Made by a program: the position numbers and the translations under genes. DNA of 64,000 bases from 66-474 sp035695065 (GTDB taxonomy: Bacteria > Pseudomonadota > Gammaproteobacteria > Xanthomonadales > Rhodanobacteraceae), in assembly GCA_035695065.1 (NCBI GenBank), contig DASSEW010000059.1:20669-84668 (forward strand). The letters are read 5' to 3'. This document shows, one piece after another, positions 23,738-32,705 of the stretch. Numbering within the stretch: position 1 is the first letter of the stretch; each line of letters opens with the position of its first letter. The notes beneath the pieces were generated by a model. That model did not search any database. It was not told the origin of the DNA and worked only from the letters and a program-made list of their open reading frames with translations.

Positions 23738-26700
23738 ATGTCCGATTCCGATCAGCGTCGCGCAGGCTTGTTGGCCGAGCGTCGCGATCAACATGCACAG
23801 GCCATGGCCGCCGCCGAACACGCGGGCGGCGAGGCCGCACGCGACGGCGCGAATCACGCGTCGCGTCGCGCCGTGCGTGCGCGCACCCGCGGCGACGACG
23901 GAAGTTTCCCGATCGGCGGCGGCGAGATGGGCGATCGCATCCGTGCGCATGACTGGTCGGCCACGTCGCTGGGCCCCATCGAACACTGGCCTGACTGCCT
24001 GCGCAACGCGCTCGACCTCATGTTGCGCTCTCCGATGCCGATGAGCATCCACTGGGGCGAGCGCGGCATCCTGTTCTACAACGACGCGATGGCGCCGATG
24101 ATGGGCCTGCATCATCCGCACGTGCTCGGCACCGATTCGCTGGATGCGTGGCCCGCGCACAGCAAGTGGCTGGAAGGCCTGTTGCGGCAGGTGCTGGCCG
24201 GCGAAAGCGTGTCCCTGCACAACCAGCGGCTGGAAACCCGCCGCAGCGGCATGCGCGAACAGGCCTGGTTCGACATCGACTGCTCGCCGATCGTGGACGA
24301 GGACGGCCGCCCGCGCGGCATGCTGCAGATCGCGCTGGACACCACGGAGCAGGTCGCGGCGCTCGGCCAGCGCGAGCGGCTGGAAAAGGAATTGCGCGAA
24401 AGTGAGGCGCGCCAGCGGTTCGTGGTCGCGTTCAACGATCGCGTGCGCCGGCTCGGCGATCCGAAGGCGCTGATGTCGGAAGCGGTCGCCGCGCTCGGCG
24501 CGCAAATGGAAGTGAGCCGTTGCGGTTACGCCGAAGTGCGTCCGGACATGCAGCAGATGGACGTGCTGGCGGAATGGACCAGCGAGCACCGGCCGAGCGC
24601 GGTGGGCGTCCAGTCGCTCACGCAATCCAGCGCCACGCTGCGCTCGGCCTTCCTGGCCGGCAAGACGCTGGTGGTGCGCGATGCAGTCAATGATGCGCGC
24701 GAAGCCATCCGCTCGCGCGCCACCAGGTATCTGTCCTGGGATGCACGCGCGCTCATCGCCGCACCGCTGATCCACAACGGCCGCTGGATCGGTCTGCTCT
24801 ATGTCGCCGATGCCAAGCCGCGGGCGTGGTCGAGCGCCGAGGTCGGCCTGCTCGAGGAAATGGCGGCGCGCATCTGGGAAGCGGTCGAGCGCGCGCGCGC
24901 CGAAACCGCGCTGCGCGAGAACGAGGCGCGCCTGCTCGGATTGTTCACCGCGGTACCCTCCGCGGTGTTCGTCTGCGATCGCGACGCGGTGATCCAGGAT
25001 TACAACGCGCGCGCGGTGGAGCTGTGGGGTCGCGCGCCGATCCGCGGCGTGGACAAGCGCGGCTCGGTGTACCTGGCGTTCCCCGACGGCCGGGAATTGC
25101 CGCCCGATTTCAGCCAGGTCGAGGAAGTCATCCGTACCGGCGTCGCGCGGCATGGGCTGGAAATGATCGTCGGCCGGCCGGACGGTTCGCGCATTCCGGT
25201 GGAAGTGGATTTCTCGCCGTTGAAGGACGCGCGCGGCGAAGTCACCGGCGCGGTGGTGGCGTTCAACGACATCAGCGAGCGCAAGCGGCGCGAAGCCAAC
25301 CTCGCGCTGCTGGCTGACATCGCCGAAGCCACCGCGCGTTGCGACACCGAAACGGAGATGATGCAGGCGGTTTCCGAGCGCGTCGGCAGGCACCTCGACC
25401 TGCATTGCTGCTGCCTGATCAGCGTCGACGAGGCGCACGAGAACGCGGTGGTGGACCAGGTCTGGTATGAGGGCGAGATCCCGAGGCTGCCGCGCCGCGC
25501 TCCGCTGTCGCAGTTCGTGGTTCCCGGTTTCAACGAGGAGGCGCGTTCCGGCAAGCCGATCGTGGTGGACGATTGCCATGCCGATCCGCGCACCGACGGC
25601 GAGGCCTATGCGCGCTACGAAGTCGGCGCGTACGTCAGCGTGCCCTGGTTGCAGAAGGGAAGCTGGCGCGGGCTGCTGGCGTTCTGCGACGACGCGCCGC
25701 GCGCGTGGACCGATGCCGAAGTCGAGATGCTGCGCGAGATTGCGCATCGCGTATTGCCACGCTTCGAACGCGCGCGCGTGCAGGGCGCGTTGCGCGCCAG
25801 CCAGTGGCAGCTTTCCGCGCAGGTTTCCGACCTGGAGCGCCTGCACGCATTCGGCACCCGGCTGATGAAGCAGGACGACCTCGAAGCGGTGCTGTTCGAG
25901 GTGATGGGCGCCGCCCGCGAGCTGCTGGACGCCGACAAGGCCACCGTGCAGCTGTGCGAAAACGGCCGACTGAAGATGATCGGCTCGGTCGGATTCCCGG
26001 ATGAATTCATTGCTCCCTATCGCAGCATCGGCTGCGACGGCATCAGCACCTGCGCCGAGGCATTGCGCACCGGCCAGCGCGTGGTGGTGGAGGATTTCGC
26101 GCACGATCCGCGCTTTACCGAAATGGCCGCCGCGTTCGCGCCGCTGGACGTCCACGCGGCGATCTCCACGCCGCTGCAGCGGGAGGACGGCTCGATCCTC
26201 GCGATGTTCACGCTCTACTTCGACCACACCTGGCGTGCCAATCCGCACGCGCTGCGCATGCTCGATCTGTACGCGCAACAGGCTTCCGCGCAGATCGAAC
26301 GCACGCACCAGAGCAGGGACGCAGCCTGGCTCGCGGCCATCGTCACGTCCTCGAGCGACGCCATCATCAGCAAGGACCTCGGTGGCATCATCAACAGCTG
26401 GAATGCGGGCGCCGAGCGGCTGTTCGGATACACCGCGGAAGAAATGATCGGCAAGCCGATCACCATGCTGGCGCCTCCCGGCCACACCAACGAGGAAGGG
26501 GAACTCACCGCGCGAATCCGCAAGGGCGAAGTGGTGGATCACTTCGAAACGGTGCGCCAGCGCAAGGACGGCACGCTGCTGGACGTCTCGCTCACCATCG
26601 CGCCGATCCGCGATGCGCAGGGGAATATCGTCGGCGCCTCCAAGATCGCGCGCGACGTCACCCAGCGCGTGCGCACCGAACGCGAACTGGCCGCTTCCGA

Positions 26701-29700
26701 AGCGCGCTTCCGACAAATGGTCGACGCGCTGCCGATGCCGGTCTACACCACCGACCGCGAAGGCCGCATCACCCACTTCAATCCGGCCAGCGTCGAATTC
26801 TCCGGGCGCACGCCGCAGCTAGGCAGCGACCAATGGTGCGTGAGCTGGAAGCTCTACCGCGCCGACGGTTCGTTCCTGCCGCACGAGCAGTGCCCGATGG
26901 CGATCGCGTTGAAGCAGGACCTTGCGATCTACGGCGGCATCGAAGCGATCGCCGAACGCCCGGACGGCACGCGCCGCTGGTTCACGCCGTATCCCTCGCC
27001 GCTGCACGATGCGAACGGGAACCTGATCGGCGGCATCAACATGCTGGTCGACATCACCGACCGCAAGCGCGACGAGCAGGCCGTGCAGGCCGCGCACGCG
27101 CACGCCGACAGCCAGCGCCGGCTCTATGAGGCGATCCTGGACCACACGCCGGATCTCGCCTACATGTTCGACCTGGAGCATCGCTTCATCTATGCGAATG
27201 CGATCCTGCTGAAGATGTGGGGCAAGACCTGGGAAGAGGCGGCCGGCAAGACCTGCTGGGAGCTCGGCTACCCGGATTGGCACGCGGCCATGCACGACCG
27301 CGAGATCGAGCAGGTGATCGCAACGCGGCTGCCGGTGCGCGGCCAGGTGCCGTTCGCCGGCACCTTCGGCGAACGCGTGTACGACTACCTCTTCGTGCCG
27401 GTGATCGGGCCGCATGGCGAAGTCGAAGCGGTGGCCGGCACCACCCGCGACGTCACCGACCAGAATGAAATCGAGCGCAACCTGCGCGCCGACGAAGAGC
27501 GCAAGACCTTCCTGCTGGCGCTGGGCGACGCGATCCGCACCGAGACCGATCCGCAGGCGGTGCAACGCATCACTTGCGAGGCGCTGGCGCGCCATTTGGG
27601 TTGCGACCGCGTCTACTTCACCGAGGTCCACGAGCAGGAAGGCTACGCGCTGGTCCACTCCGACCATCATCGCGACGACCAGCCCAGCGCGGCCGGCCGC
27701 TACGAGCTGGCCGGCATGGAGGAGTTCATTGAGGGATTGCGCTCCGGCGAACCGGTGGTGATCGACAACGTTGCGGACGCGCCGCTGCCCGATCCGCTGC
27801 GCGCGATGCTGGAGCCGCTGGGCATCCGCTCGGCCGCGGCCGCGTTGCTGGTGCGCGGCGGCAAGCTCGCATGGACCCTGATCGCCGCCTACGGCGCGGG
27901 CCATGAATGGAGCGAAGCGCAGGTCTCGCTGCTGACGGAAGTCGCCGAACGCACCTGGGAAGCGGTGCAGCGCGCGCAGGCGATCGCGGCCCTGGACGAA
28001 GCGCGCGCCCGCGCCGAGCAGGAAGCGCGGTTGTTCGAGAGCACGCTGTCCTCGGTGCTGGACATGGTGTTCCGCTATACGCCGGAAGGGCGCATCGTCT
28101 ACGCCAACCAGGCGCTTGCGGACCTCTGGGGCATTCCTGCCGAGCAGGCGCTCGGCAAGAGCATGGCCGAGCTGGGCTACGCGCCGGAAACCGAGCAGCA
28201 TGTCATGCGCGACCTGGCGAAGGTGGTGGCGACCGGTGCGCCGCTCGAGAACGAAACGGCTTACACCAACCAGGCCGGCGTGTCGGGCTATTTCACCTAC
28301 AAGCTGGCGCCGATCTTCGACAGCACGGGCAAGGTGGTGCAGATCGCCGGGACCGCGCTCGACATCACCGATCGCAAGCGCAGCGAGCTGCTGCTGGCCG
28401 AGCAGAACAACCTGCTGGAGCTGATCGCCACAGGTTGCGAACTCTCGCATTGTCTCAAGGAAGTGACCGCCTCGGTGGCACGGCTGGACATGCACACCCG
28501 CGCGGCGGTGCTGCTGGCCGACGAGGCGCGCAACAGCCTGGAAGAAGTCCATTCGGCCAACATGCCGGCCTGCTTCGGCGAGAAGGTGCAGGGCGCGGCG
28601 GTGTGCGACCTTGCGATCGGCACCTGCGGCCGCGCGGTGTACAGCGGCGAACCGATCGTCTGCGCCGACATCGCCGCGGACGAACATTGGGCACTGGCGT
28701 GGCGCGACGAATGCCTCTCGCACGGCGTGCGCGCCTGCCACTCCATGCCGATCTTCGACGCGCACGGCAAGCCGATCGGCTCGTTCTTCCTCGCCTTCGA
28801 CCACGTCGGCGAGCCCGATGAATGGCACCGCCGCATCGCCGAATTCGGCGCGCACGTGGCGAGCATCGCGATCGCCAACAGCCGCGCCGAAGCCGCGGTG
28901 CGCGAGAGCGAGGAAGAACTCGCGCAGGAGCTGGCCGACACCCGCCTGCTGCAGGGCATCAGCACCGAGCTGCTGAGCGAGACCGATCCGGATGCGCTGT
29001 ACGCACGCATCGTGGATGCCGCTTCCGCGTTGATGCGCTCGGATTTCGCCAGCCTGCAGATGTACCACCCGGAAGCAGGCAAGGACGGCGAACTGCGGCT
29101 GCTGGCTCATCGCGGTTTCGACAAGCAGTCGGAAGAGCTCTGGGCGCGCGTAGGCCTGGACGACGGCACGACCTGTGCGATCTCGCTGACGAACGGCAAG
29201 TGGATCATCGTCAAGGACATCGAAAGGGCTGTCGCCATGCTGGGCGAAACCAGCGTGGCCGAATACAAGCGCGCCGGCATCCGCGCCGTCCAGACCACGC
29301 CGCTGTTCGCGCGCAACGGCAAGCTGGTCGGCATGCTGTCCACGCACTGGCGCGAGCCGCATGAGCCTTCGCCACGCCGGCTCGGGCTGCTGGAAGTGCT
29401 GGGGCGCCAGGCCGCGGACTTGATCGAGGGCCGCCGCTCCGAGCAGAAGCTGCTCGAACTCAACAACTTCCTCGAACGCCGCGTTATCGAACGCACGGCC
29501 GAACTGGTGGAGAGCGAACGCCGCATGCGCGACATGGCCTCGCAGCTCACCATGGCCGAGCACGCCGAGCGCCGCCGCATCAGCCAGATCGTGCACGACG
29601 ATTTGCAGCAGCAGCTGCACAGCATCCAGATGAAGCTCGCTTCCGCGCGCGGGTCGCTCGGGCGCGGCGACGAGGCGCGCACGCTCAAGCACCTCAACGA

Positions 29701-30250
29701 CGCCGAGCAGTGGAGCGGCGAGGGCGTGGAAACCGCGCGCCGGCTCACGGTGGACCTCAGCCCGCCGATCCTGAAGAGCGAAGGGCTGGCCGAGGCGCTG
29801 GACTGGCTGGTCACGCAGATGCGCGAGATGCACGGCCTGCACGTGAGCATCGGCGGCGACCGCGACCTGCAGATGCACGACGACGCCAAGCGCGTGCTGA
29901 TCTACCAGGTCGTGCGCGAGCTGCTGTTCAACATCGTCAAGCACGCCGGCGTGGACCAGGCGCGCGTCGAGTTGCACCGTCGCGAGGACGTGCTGGACGT
30001 GTGCGTGCTGGACCAGGGCAAGGGCTTCGATCCGGAACAGCTGCGCAAGCCGCGGCCGCGCAGCGCGGGCGGCTTCGGCCTGACCAGCGCGCAGGAACGC
30101 CTGCACCTGCTGGGCGGCGACATCGAAGTGGAGTCCGCGCCCGGGCTCGGTACCTCGATCGTGCTGCACGTGCCGATTCGCGTGGCCGACCGCGAAGAGC
30201 CCTCGCACGATGACGTGCAGGATTCGAATACGCAGGATTTGTTCGGCTGA
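23738..30250 (+). CDS. Giant soluble multi-PAS/GAF sensor histidine kinase
   Basis: A 2170-residue kinase with no membrane segment. By sequence I count PAS domains near residues 70-205, 400-515, 867-985, 991-1115, 1133-1245 and 1436-1545, and GAF domains near 225-385, 526-690, 705-860, 1258-1410, 1558-1710 and 1737-1890; boundaries are approximate. A coiled segment leads to a HisKA_3-like region with RRRISQIVHDDLQQQL (His about 1953) and a HATPase with N-box RELLFNIVKHAG (about 2058) and DQGKGFDP (about 2091). This is the NarL-type HPK7 class. It should autophosphorylate and signal to the adjacent response regulator. The true N terminus is uncertain; residues 1-65 are low complexity and homologous kinases often begin near MGDRIRAHDWSATSLGP. 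Confidence 0.92.
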   Translation: MSDSDQRRAGLLAERRDQHAQAMAAAEHAGGEAARDGANHASRRAVRARTRGDDGSFPIGGGEMGDRIRAHDWSATSLGPIEHWPDCLRNALDLMLRSPMPMSIHWGERGILFYNDAMAPMMGLHHPHVLGTDSLDAWPAHSKWLEGLLRQVLAGESVSLHNQRLETRRSGMREQAWFDIDCSPIVDEDGRPRGMLQIALDTTEQVAALGQRERLEKELRESEARQRFVVAFNDRVRRLGDPKALMSEAVAALGAQMEVSRCGYAEVRPDMQQMDVLAEWTSEHRPSAVGVQSLTQSSATLRSAFLAGKTLVVRDAVNDAREAIRSRATRYLSWDARALIAAPLIHNGRWIGLLYVADAKPRAWSSAEVGLLEEMAARIWEAVERARAETALRENEARLLGLFTAVPSAVFVCDRDAVIQDYNARAVELWGRAPIRGVDKRGSVYLAFPDGRELPPDFSQVEEVIRTGVARHGLEMIVGRPDGSRIPVEVDFSPLKDARGEVTGAVVAFNDISERKRREANLALLADIAEATARCDTETEMMQAVSERVGRHLDLHCCCLISVDEAHENAVVDQVWYEGEIPRLPRRAPLSQFVVPGFNEEARSGKPIVVDDCHADPRTDGEAYARYEVGAYVSVPWLQKGSWRGLLAFCDDAPRAWTDAEVEMLREIAHRVLPRFERARVQGALRASQWQLSAQVSDLERLHAFGTRLMKQDDLEAVLFEVMGAARELLDADKATVQLCENGRLKMIGSVGFPDEFIAPYRSIGCDGISTCAEALRTGQRVVVEDFAHDPRFTEMAAAFAPLDVHAAISTPLQREDGSILAMFTLYFDHTWRANPHALRMLDLYAQQASAQIERTHQSRDAAWLAAIVTSSSDAIISKDLGGIINSWNAGAERLFGYTAEEMIGKPITMLAPPGHTNEEGELTARIRKGEVVDHFETVRQRKDGTLLDVSLTIAPIRDAQGNIVGASKIARDVTQRVRTERELAASEARFRQMVDALPMPVYTTDREGRITHFNPASVEFSGRTPQLGSDQWCVSWKLYRADGSFLPHEQCPMAIALKQDLAIYGGIEAIAERPDGTRRWFTPYPSPLHDANGNLIGGINMLVDITDRKRDEQAVQAAHAHADSQRRLYEAILDHTPDLAYMFDLEHRFIYANAILLKMWGKTWEEAAGKTCWELGYPDWHAAMHDREIEQVIATRLPVRGQVPFAGTFGERVYDYLFVPVIGPHGEVEAVAGTTRDVTDQNEIERNLRADEERKTFLLALGDAIRTETDPQAVQRITCEALARHLGCDRVYFTEVHEQEGYALVHSDHHRDDQPSAAGRYELAGMEEFIEGLRSGEPVVIDNVADAPLPDPLRAMLEPLGIRSAAAALLVRGGKLAWTLIAAYGAGHEWSEAQVSLLTEVAERTWEAVQRAQAIAALDEARARAEQEARLFESTLSSVLDMVFRYTPEGRIVYANQALADLWGIPAEQALGKSMAELGYAPETEQHVMRDLAKVVATGAPLENETAYTNQAGVSGYFTYKLAPIFDSTGKVVQIAGTALDITDRKRSELLLAEQNNLLELIATGCELSHCLKEVTASVARLDMHTRAAVLLADEARNSLEEVHSANMPACFGEKVQGAAVCDLAIGTCGRAVYSGEPIVCADIAADEHWALAWRDECLSHGVRACHSMPIFDAHGKPIGSFFLAFDHVGEPDEWHRRIAEFGAHVASIAIANSRAEAAVRESEEELAQELADTRLLQGISTELLSETDPDALYARIVDAASALMRSDFASLQMYHPEAGKDGELRLLAHRGFDKQSEELWARVGLDDGTTCAISLTNGKWIIVKDIERAVAMLGETSVAEYKRAGIRAVQTTPLFARNGKLVGMLSTHWREPHEPSPRRLGLLEVLGRQAADLIEGRRSEQKLLELNNFLERRVIERTAELVESERRMRDMASQLTMAEHAERRRISQIVHDDLQQQLHSIQMKLASARGSLGRGDEARTLKHLNDAEQWSGEGVETARRLTVDLSPPILKSEGLAEALDWLVTQMREMHGLHVSIGGDRDLQMHDDAKRVLIYQVVRELLFNIVKHAGVDQARVELHRREDVLDVCVLDQGKGFDPEQLRKPRPRSAGGFGLTSAQERLHLLGGDIEVESAPGLGTSIVLHVPIRVADREEPSHDDVQDSNTQDLFG

Positions 30251-30272
30251 TGCGCCGCCGATTGGAACGGGA

Positions 30273-30689
30273 ATGAGCAAGGTCTATATCGTCGAGGACA
30301 ACGATCGCATGCGCACGCTGCTGCGCGACTGGATAGACGAGCTGCCGGGGCTGGACGTGTGCGGCGCGGCCGCGAGTGCCGAAGATGCGCTGCCGGAACT
30401 GGCCGACGCCCAACCCGATCTGGCGGTGATCGACATGTCGTTGCCGGGCATGGGCGGCATCGAGCTGGTCGCAACACTGCGCGACCGCCAGCCAACGATG
30501 CGCTGTCTGATTCTTTCGGGCCACAACGAGCGGAGCTATGTCGAGCGGGCGCTGGCCGCCGGCGCGCAGGGCTACCTGTTGAAGGGCGAACCCGCCGAAA
30601 TCGAAAACGCGATCAGCAAGGTGCTTTCGGGCGAGCGCTATCTCAGCGCGAGTTTGAAGAGCGTGGCAGCGGGGGGGGGGGCTTGCTAA
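30273..30689 (+). CDS. Receiver-only response regulator paired with the giant kinase
   Basis: A 138-residue receiver domain starting MSKVYIVEDNDRMRTLLRDW. Acidic pocket ED near residue 8-9, phospho-acceptor in LAVIDMSLPGMGG (Asp about 55), conserved LILSGHN and the LLKGE Lys. There is no DNA-binding domain after about residue 130, so output must go through a partner or by protein contact. The gene follows the kinase by 22 bases. It ends right after an 11-G run (30671-30681); changes in G number would swap the last few residues for up to about ten others, but would not add an HTH domain. Confidence 0.88.
   Translation: MSKVYIVEDNDRMRTLLRDWIDELPGLDVCGAAASAEDALPELADAQPDLAVIDMSLPGMGGIELVATLRDRQPTMRCLILSGHNERSYVERALAAGAQGYLLKGEPAEIENAISKVLSGERYLSASLKSVAAGGGAC
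30671..30681 (+). repeat. Poly-G tract at the 3' end of the response regulator
   Basis: Eleven consecutive G residues sit three codons before the TAA. Such homopolymers are prone to slippage. One fewer G would end the protein LAKPAR; two fewer would end it LLNRRAKPLR. Confidence 0.9.
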
Positions 30690-30752
30690 ACCGGCGCGCT
30701 AAACCGCTCCGCTGACGACTCGAAAACTCCCACTAGTGCCGTGGTTTTTTAG

Positions 30753-30790
30753 CCCTCCCCTTCAAGGGGAGGGTTGGGTGGGGATGGTGT
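30753..30790. repeat. Palindromic repeat, family 2, left flank of DUF559 gene
   Basis: CCCTCCCCTTCAAGGGGAGGG (21 bases, written as one palindrome at 30753-30773) is followed by TTGGGTGGGGATGGTGT. The same palindrome plus tail recurs at 34822-34860, and in reverse at 31162-31201, 31303-31345 and 34873-34909. Confidence 0.88.
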
Positions 30791-30806
30791 GAATGGAGAA
30801 TCACAC
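30787..30806 (+). promoter_or_regulatory. Hairpin holding the DUF559 gene's ribosome site in its loop
   Basis: GTGTGA (30787-30792) pairs with TCACAC (30801-30806); the 8-base loop contains GGAG, which is the only Shine-Dalgarno candidate for the ATG at 30810. The left arm is the tail of the family 2 palindrome, so the repeat contributes to the translation signal. Confidence 0.5.
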
Positions 30807-30809
30807 TCA

Positions 30810-31199
30810 ATGAAAGGTCAAACCAACCCTTCCATTCTTCGGCCGAAACTACAACGTCGCTTGCGTAATGCTCCGACCGATGCGGAGCACGCCCTGTGGC
30901 AACGGCTGCGATTGCGACAACTGAGCGGATACAAATTTCGCCGCCAGCATCCTTTCGGCAATTACATCCTGGATTTTGTTTGCCTCGAAAGAATGCTCAT
31001 CGTCGAGGTGGATGGGGGCCAACACACCAATGAGATGGATGCCGCGCGCACTGCGTTCCTGCGGTGTGCGGGATTTCGTGTGCTGCGCTTTTGGAATAAC
31101 CAGATATTCCAGGAGATGGACGGTGTGCTCGATGCCATCTGGCGAGCCTTGGCAGAAGATGCACCACCATCCCACCCCGACCCTCCCCTTGAAGGGTGA
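30810..31199 (+). CDS. DUF559 (Vsr/restriction-endonuclease-like) protein bracketed by palindromes
   Basis: A 129-residue DUF559 protein, related to Vsr-type and restriction-endonuclease folds. It has LRNAPTDAEHALWQRLRLRQL, GYKFRRQHPFGNYILDFVC (Asp about 56 region), LIVEVDGGQHTNEMDAARTAF (Glu/Asp active-site area, in part), and VLRFWNNQIFQEMDGVL. The PF-x-x-Y-I-x-D-F and E-x-D-G-x-x-H elements fit a metal-dependent nuclease core. Activity is inferred from the fold. The last residues (HPDPPLEG) and stop are encoded by the right-hand family 2 palindrome, and the left-hand copy ends at 30790. Members of this family often sit among such repeats, as recalled knowledge. Confidence 0.86.
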   Translation: MKGQTNPSILRPKLQRRLRNAPTDAEHALWQRLRLRQLSGYKFRRQHPFGNYILDFVCLERMLIVEVDGGQHTNEMDAARTAFLRCAGFRVLRFWNNQIFQEMDGVLDAIWRALAEDAPPSHPDPPLEG

Positions 31200-31201
31200 G
31201 G
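31162..31201. repeat. Palindromic repeat, family 2, inverted, right flank of DUF559 gene
   Basis: CACCACCATCCCACCCCGAC followed by CCTCCCCTTGAAGGGTGAGG is the reverse orientation of the copy at 30753. It encodes the C terminus and stop codon of the DUF559 protein. Confidence 0.85.
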
Positions 31202-31202
31202 C

Positions 31203-31239
31203 GGCGCGCTTGCGATCTGCCGGGGGCAGATCGCGCGCC
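31203..31239. repeat. Perfect hairpin between two family 2 copies
   Basis: CGATCTGCC (31213-31221) and GGCAGATCG (31225-31233) pair around GGG, with an outer GGCGCG / CGCGCC arm. Strong structure, no T-run. Confidence 0.7.
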
Positions 31240-31302
31240 GTCGAACGCACGCACAAGGATGTGCGGGCCGGCAAGCGATCCATGGATGGCTGCTTGCGAC
31301 AA

Positions 31303-31345
31303 CACCACCATCCCCACCCCGACCCTCCCCTTGAAGGGGAGGGGG
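31303..31345. repeat. Palindromic repeat, family 2, second inverted copy
   Basis: CACCACCATCCCCACCCCGA followed by CCCTCCCCTTGAAGGGGAGGG (two motifs, same layout as 31162-31201). The region 31200-31411 holds only these repeats and the hairpin at 31203; no gene was seen. Confidence 0.85.
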
Positions 31346-31411
31346 AAGAGCGGATGATTTTCTGAAACTACGGCGCGCGGTCGCCTGCGAGCAGGCTTCT
31401 GCCGGGCAGAC

Positions 31412-32515
31412 CTACTTCGCGAACGGCTTGCGGAAACGCCCCAGGCCCTTGCCTTTCTGCGCGGCTTCGTCTTCCACCGGCGGCGGTTCGTCGCGTTCGA
31501 CTGCCAGCCAGCCGGCGGCCTTGCTGGCATTGATGTAGTCGATCACTTCCGCAACCGGCACGCCGCTTGCGGTGGCAAGTTCGGCCGGCGTGGCGGCTTC
31601 CTTCATCATCGCGGTCGCAATGCGGAAGTGGCGCGGGAATTCGCGTTCGGTCTGCGGCCAGCGCGCGAGCTTGTAGCGTTCCTCGTTGCCCATGCCGTGC
31701 GCCAGCTTGCCCGGCGTCGCCACCAGCCCGGCGAACCAGCGCAGCCGCGCGAGCGGCAGCGGCTTGCGTTCGCGCGCGGCGGCGAGCGCCGCGGCGTCCA
31801 GCGGACGCAAGGCAGAAGGCTTGTGCTCCAGCGGCTCCTTCAAGGGCTTCAGCGCGTCGTCGGCGTAATAGACGTCGCGTTCGGGATCGATCACCAGGCT
31901 GGAGTCCGCCACGCGCACGGCGGCACTCGGCGGACGCCGCACCAGCAGGTCGGCGATGTTGACCGGATCGGGTTCCGGCGTCGGCGGGGGTTTCACGGGC
32001 GCCACCGGGGCGGCGGCCAAGGGCGCGGGTTGCGGAGGCGGCGGGGCATCGGCAGCCGCGGCGAGGTTCATCACGCTCGCGGTACGCGCTTCGGCGACCT
32101 GCACGGGCTTCGGCGCGGGTTTCGGCGCCGGCGCAGCGGCAACCGCCACGGGCGCGGGCTGCTCGACCGGCTCGCTGCCACGCAGCGCCGAGTCGCCGTG
32201 CTCCATCATGCCCGCCGCCTGTTCCAGCACGGCGGCGAAAGCGTCGTCGTCCAGCGGCTTGGCCAGCACCAGGTCCGAGCCCTGCACCTGGCCGGAGCGC
32301 GCAAAGGTGATCACGTGCTTGCCGGCGCCGTGCGCCTTCAGCCAGGCCATGTGTCCGAACATGCTGTCCATGTCCACGATCACGAGGTCCGCATGCGCCA
32401 GATCGGCCCATTCCCAGTAATGCGAGAGCCGCGTGGCCTGCCGGCCCAGCGCTTCGCGGAACAGCTCCGCGTCGCTGGTCTCGAGTTCGGAGAGGGCGAT
32501 CTTCAGGCGGCTCAT
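31412..32515 (-). CDS. Unknown protein: receiver-like N terminus, Pro/Ala linker, helical C-terminal domain
   Basis: A 367-residue protein starting MSRLKIALSELETSDAELF. Residues about 1-105 look like a degenerate receiver-type domain (ADLVIVDMDSMFGHMAW, then VITFARS and LVLAKPLDDDAFAAVLEQA), but the acidic pocket is not convincing. Residues about 115-215 are Ala/Pro-rich low complexity (PAPKPAPKPV). The C-terminal about 110 residues (RWFAGLVATPGKLA ... GVPVAEVIDYINASKAAGWL) resemble a winged-helix-like domain. Similar proteins occur in Xanthomonadales to my knowledge, without a function. A DNA- or protein-binding role is possible. Confidence 0.72.
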   Translation of the reverse strand: MSRLKIALSELETSDAELFREALGRQATRLSHYWEWADLAHADLVIVDMDSMFGHMAWLKAHGAGKHVITFARSGQVQGSDLVLAKPLDDDAFAAVLEQAAGMMEHGDSALRGSEPVEQPAPVAVAAAPAPKPAPKPVQVAEARTASVMNLAAAADAPPPPQPAPLAAAPVAPVKPPPTPEPDPVNIADLLVRRPPSAAVRVADSSLVIDPERDVYYADDALKPLKEPLEHKPSALRPLDAAALAAARERKPLPLARLRWFAGLVATPGKLAHGMGNEERYKLARWPQTEREFPRHFRIATAMMKEAATPAELATASGVPVAEVIDYINASKAAGWLAVERDEPPPVEDEAAQKGKGLGRFRKPFAK

Positions 32516-32705
32516 CCCGAGTGATTCCTTTTTTTTGAAGGCTGGCAAGGTCGCGGGCATTGTCTATGGTTCCTCTTTGATTGGCCAGAACCGGACGCAG
32601 CCGGCTGGCCGAAAGGGACGCGCATTGTCGTGCAGCAATCGTGCCGGGCACACCGTGACCCGCCTCTCGGGAATGGTGAACAAACGTAAATGGCCGCAGG
32701 AAAGA

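Noticed and set aside
23603..30280. Very long open frames on the minus strand opposite the giant kinase (about 1057 and 1153 residues)
   Set aside because: High-GC codon bias on the plus strand leaves the antisense frame open. The predicted proteins are Arg/His/Ala-rich without recognisable domains, while the plus-strand protein has clear PAS, GAF and kinase motifs.
30210..30689. Response regulator as a frameshifted full-length NarL-type protein
   Set aside because: All three frames after the G tract close within about 16 codons, and no HTH-like sequence follows, so a simple frameshift does not restore an output domain.
31203..31239. Hairpin near the DUF559 gene as a rho-independent terminator
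   Set aside because: The stem is strong but neither side has a T-run, and it is surrounded by repeat copies, so it is more likely part of the repeat array.
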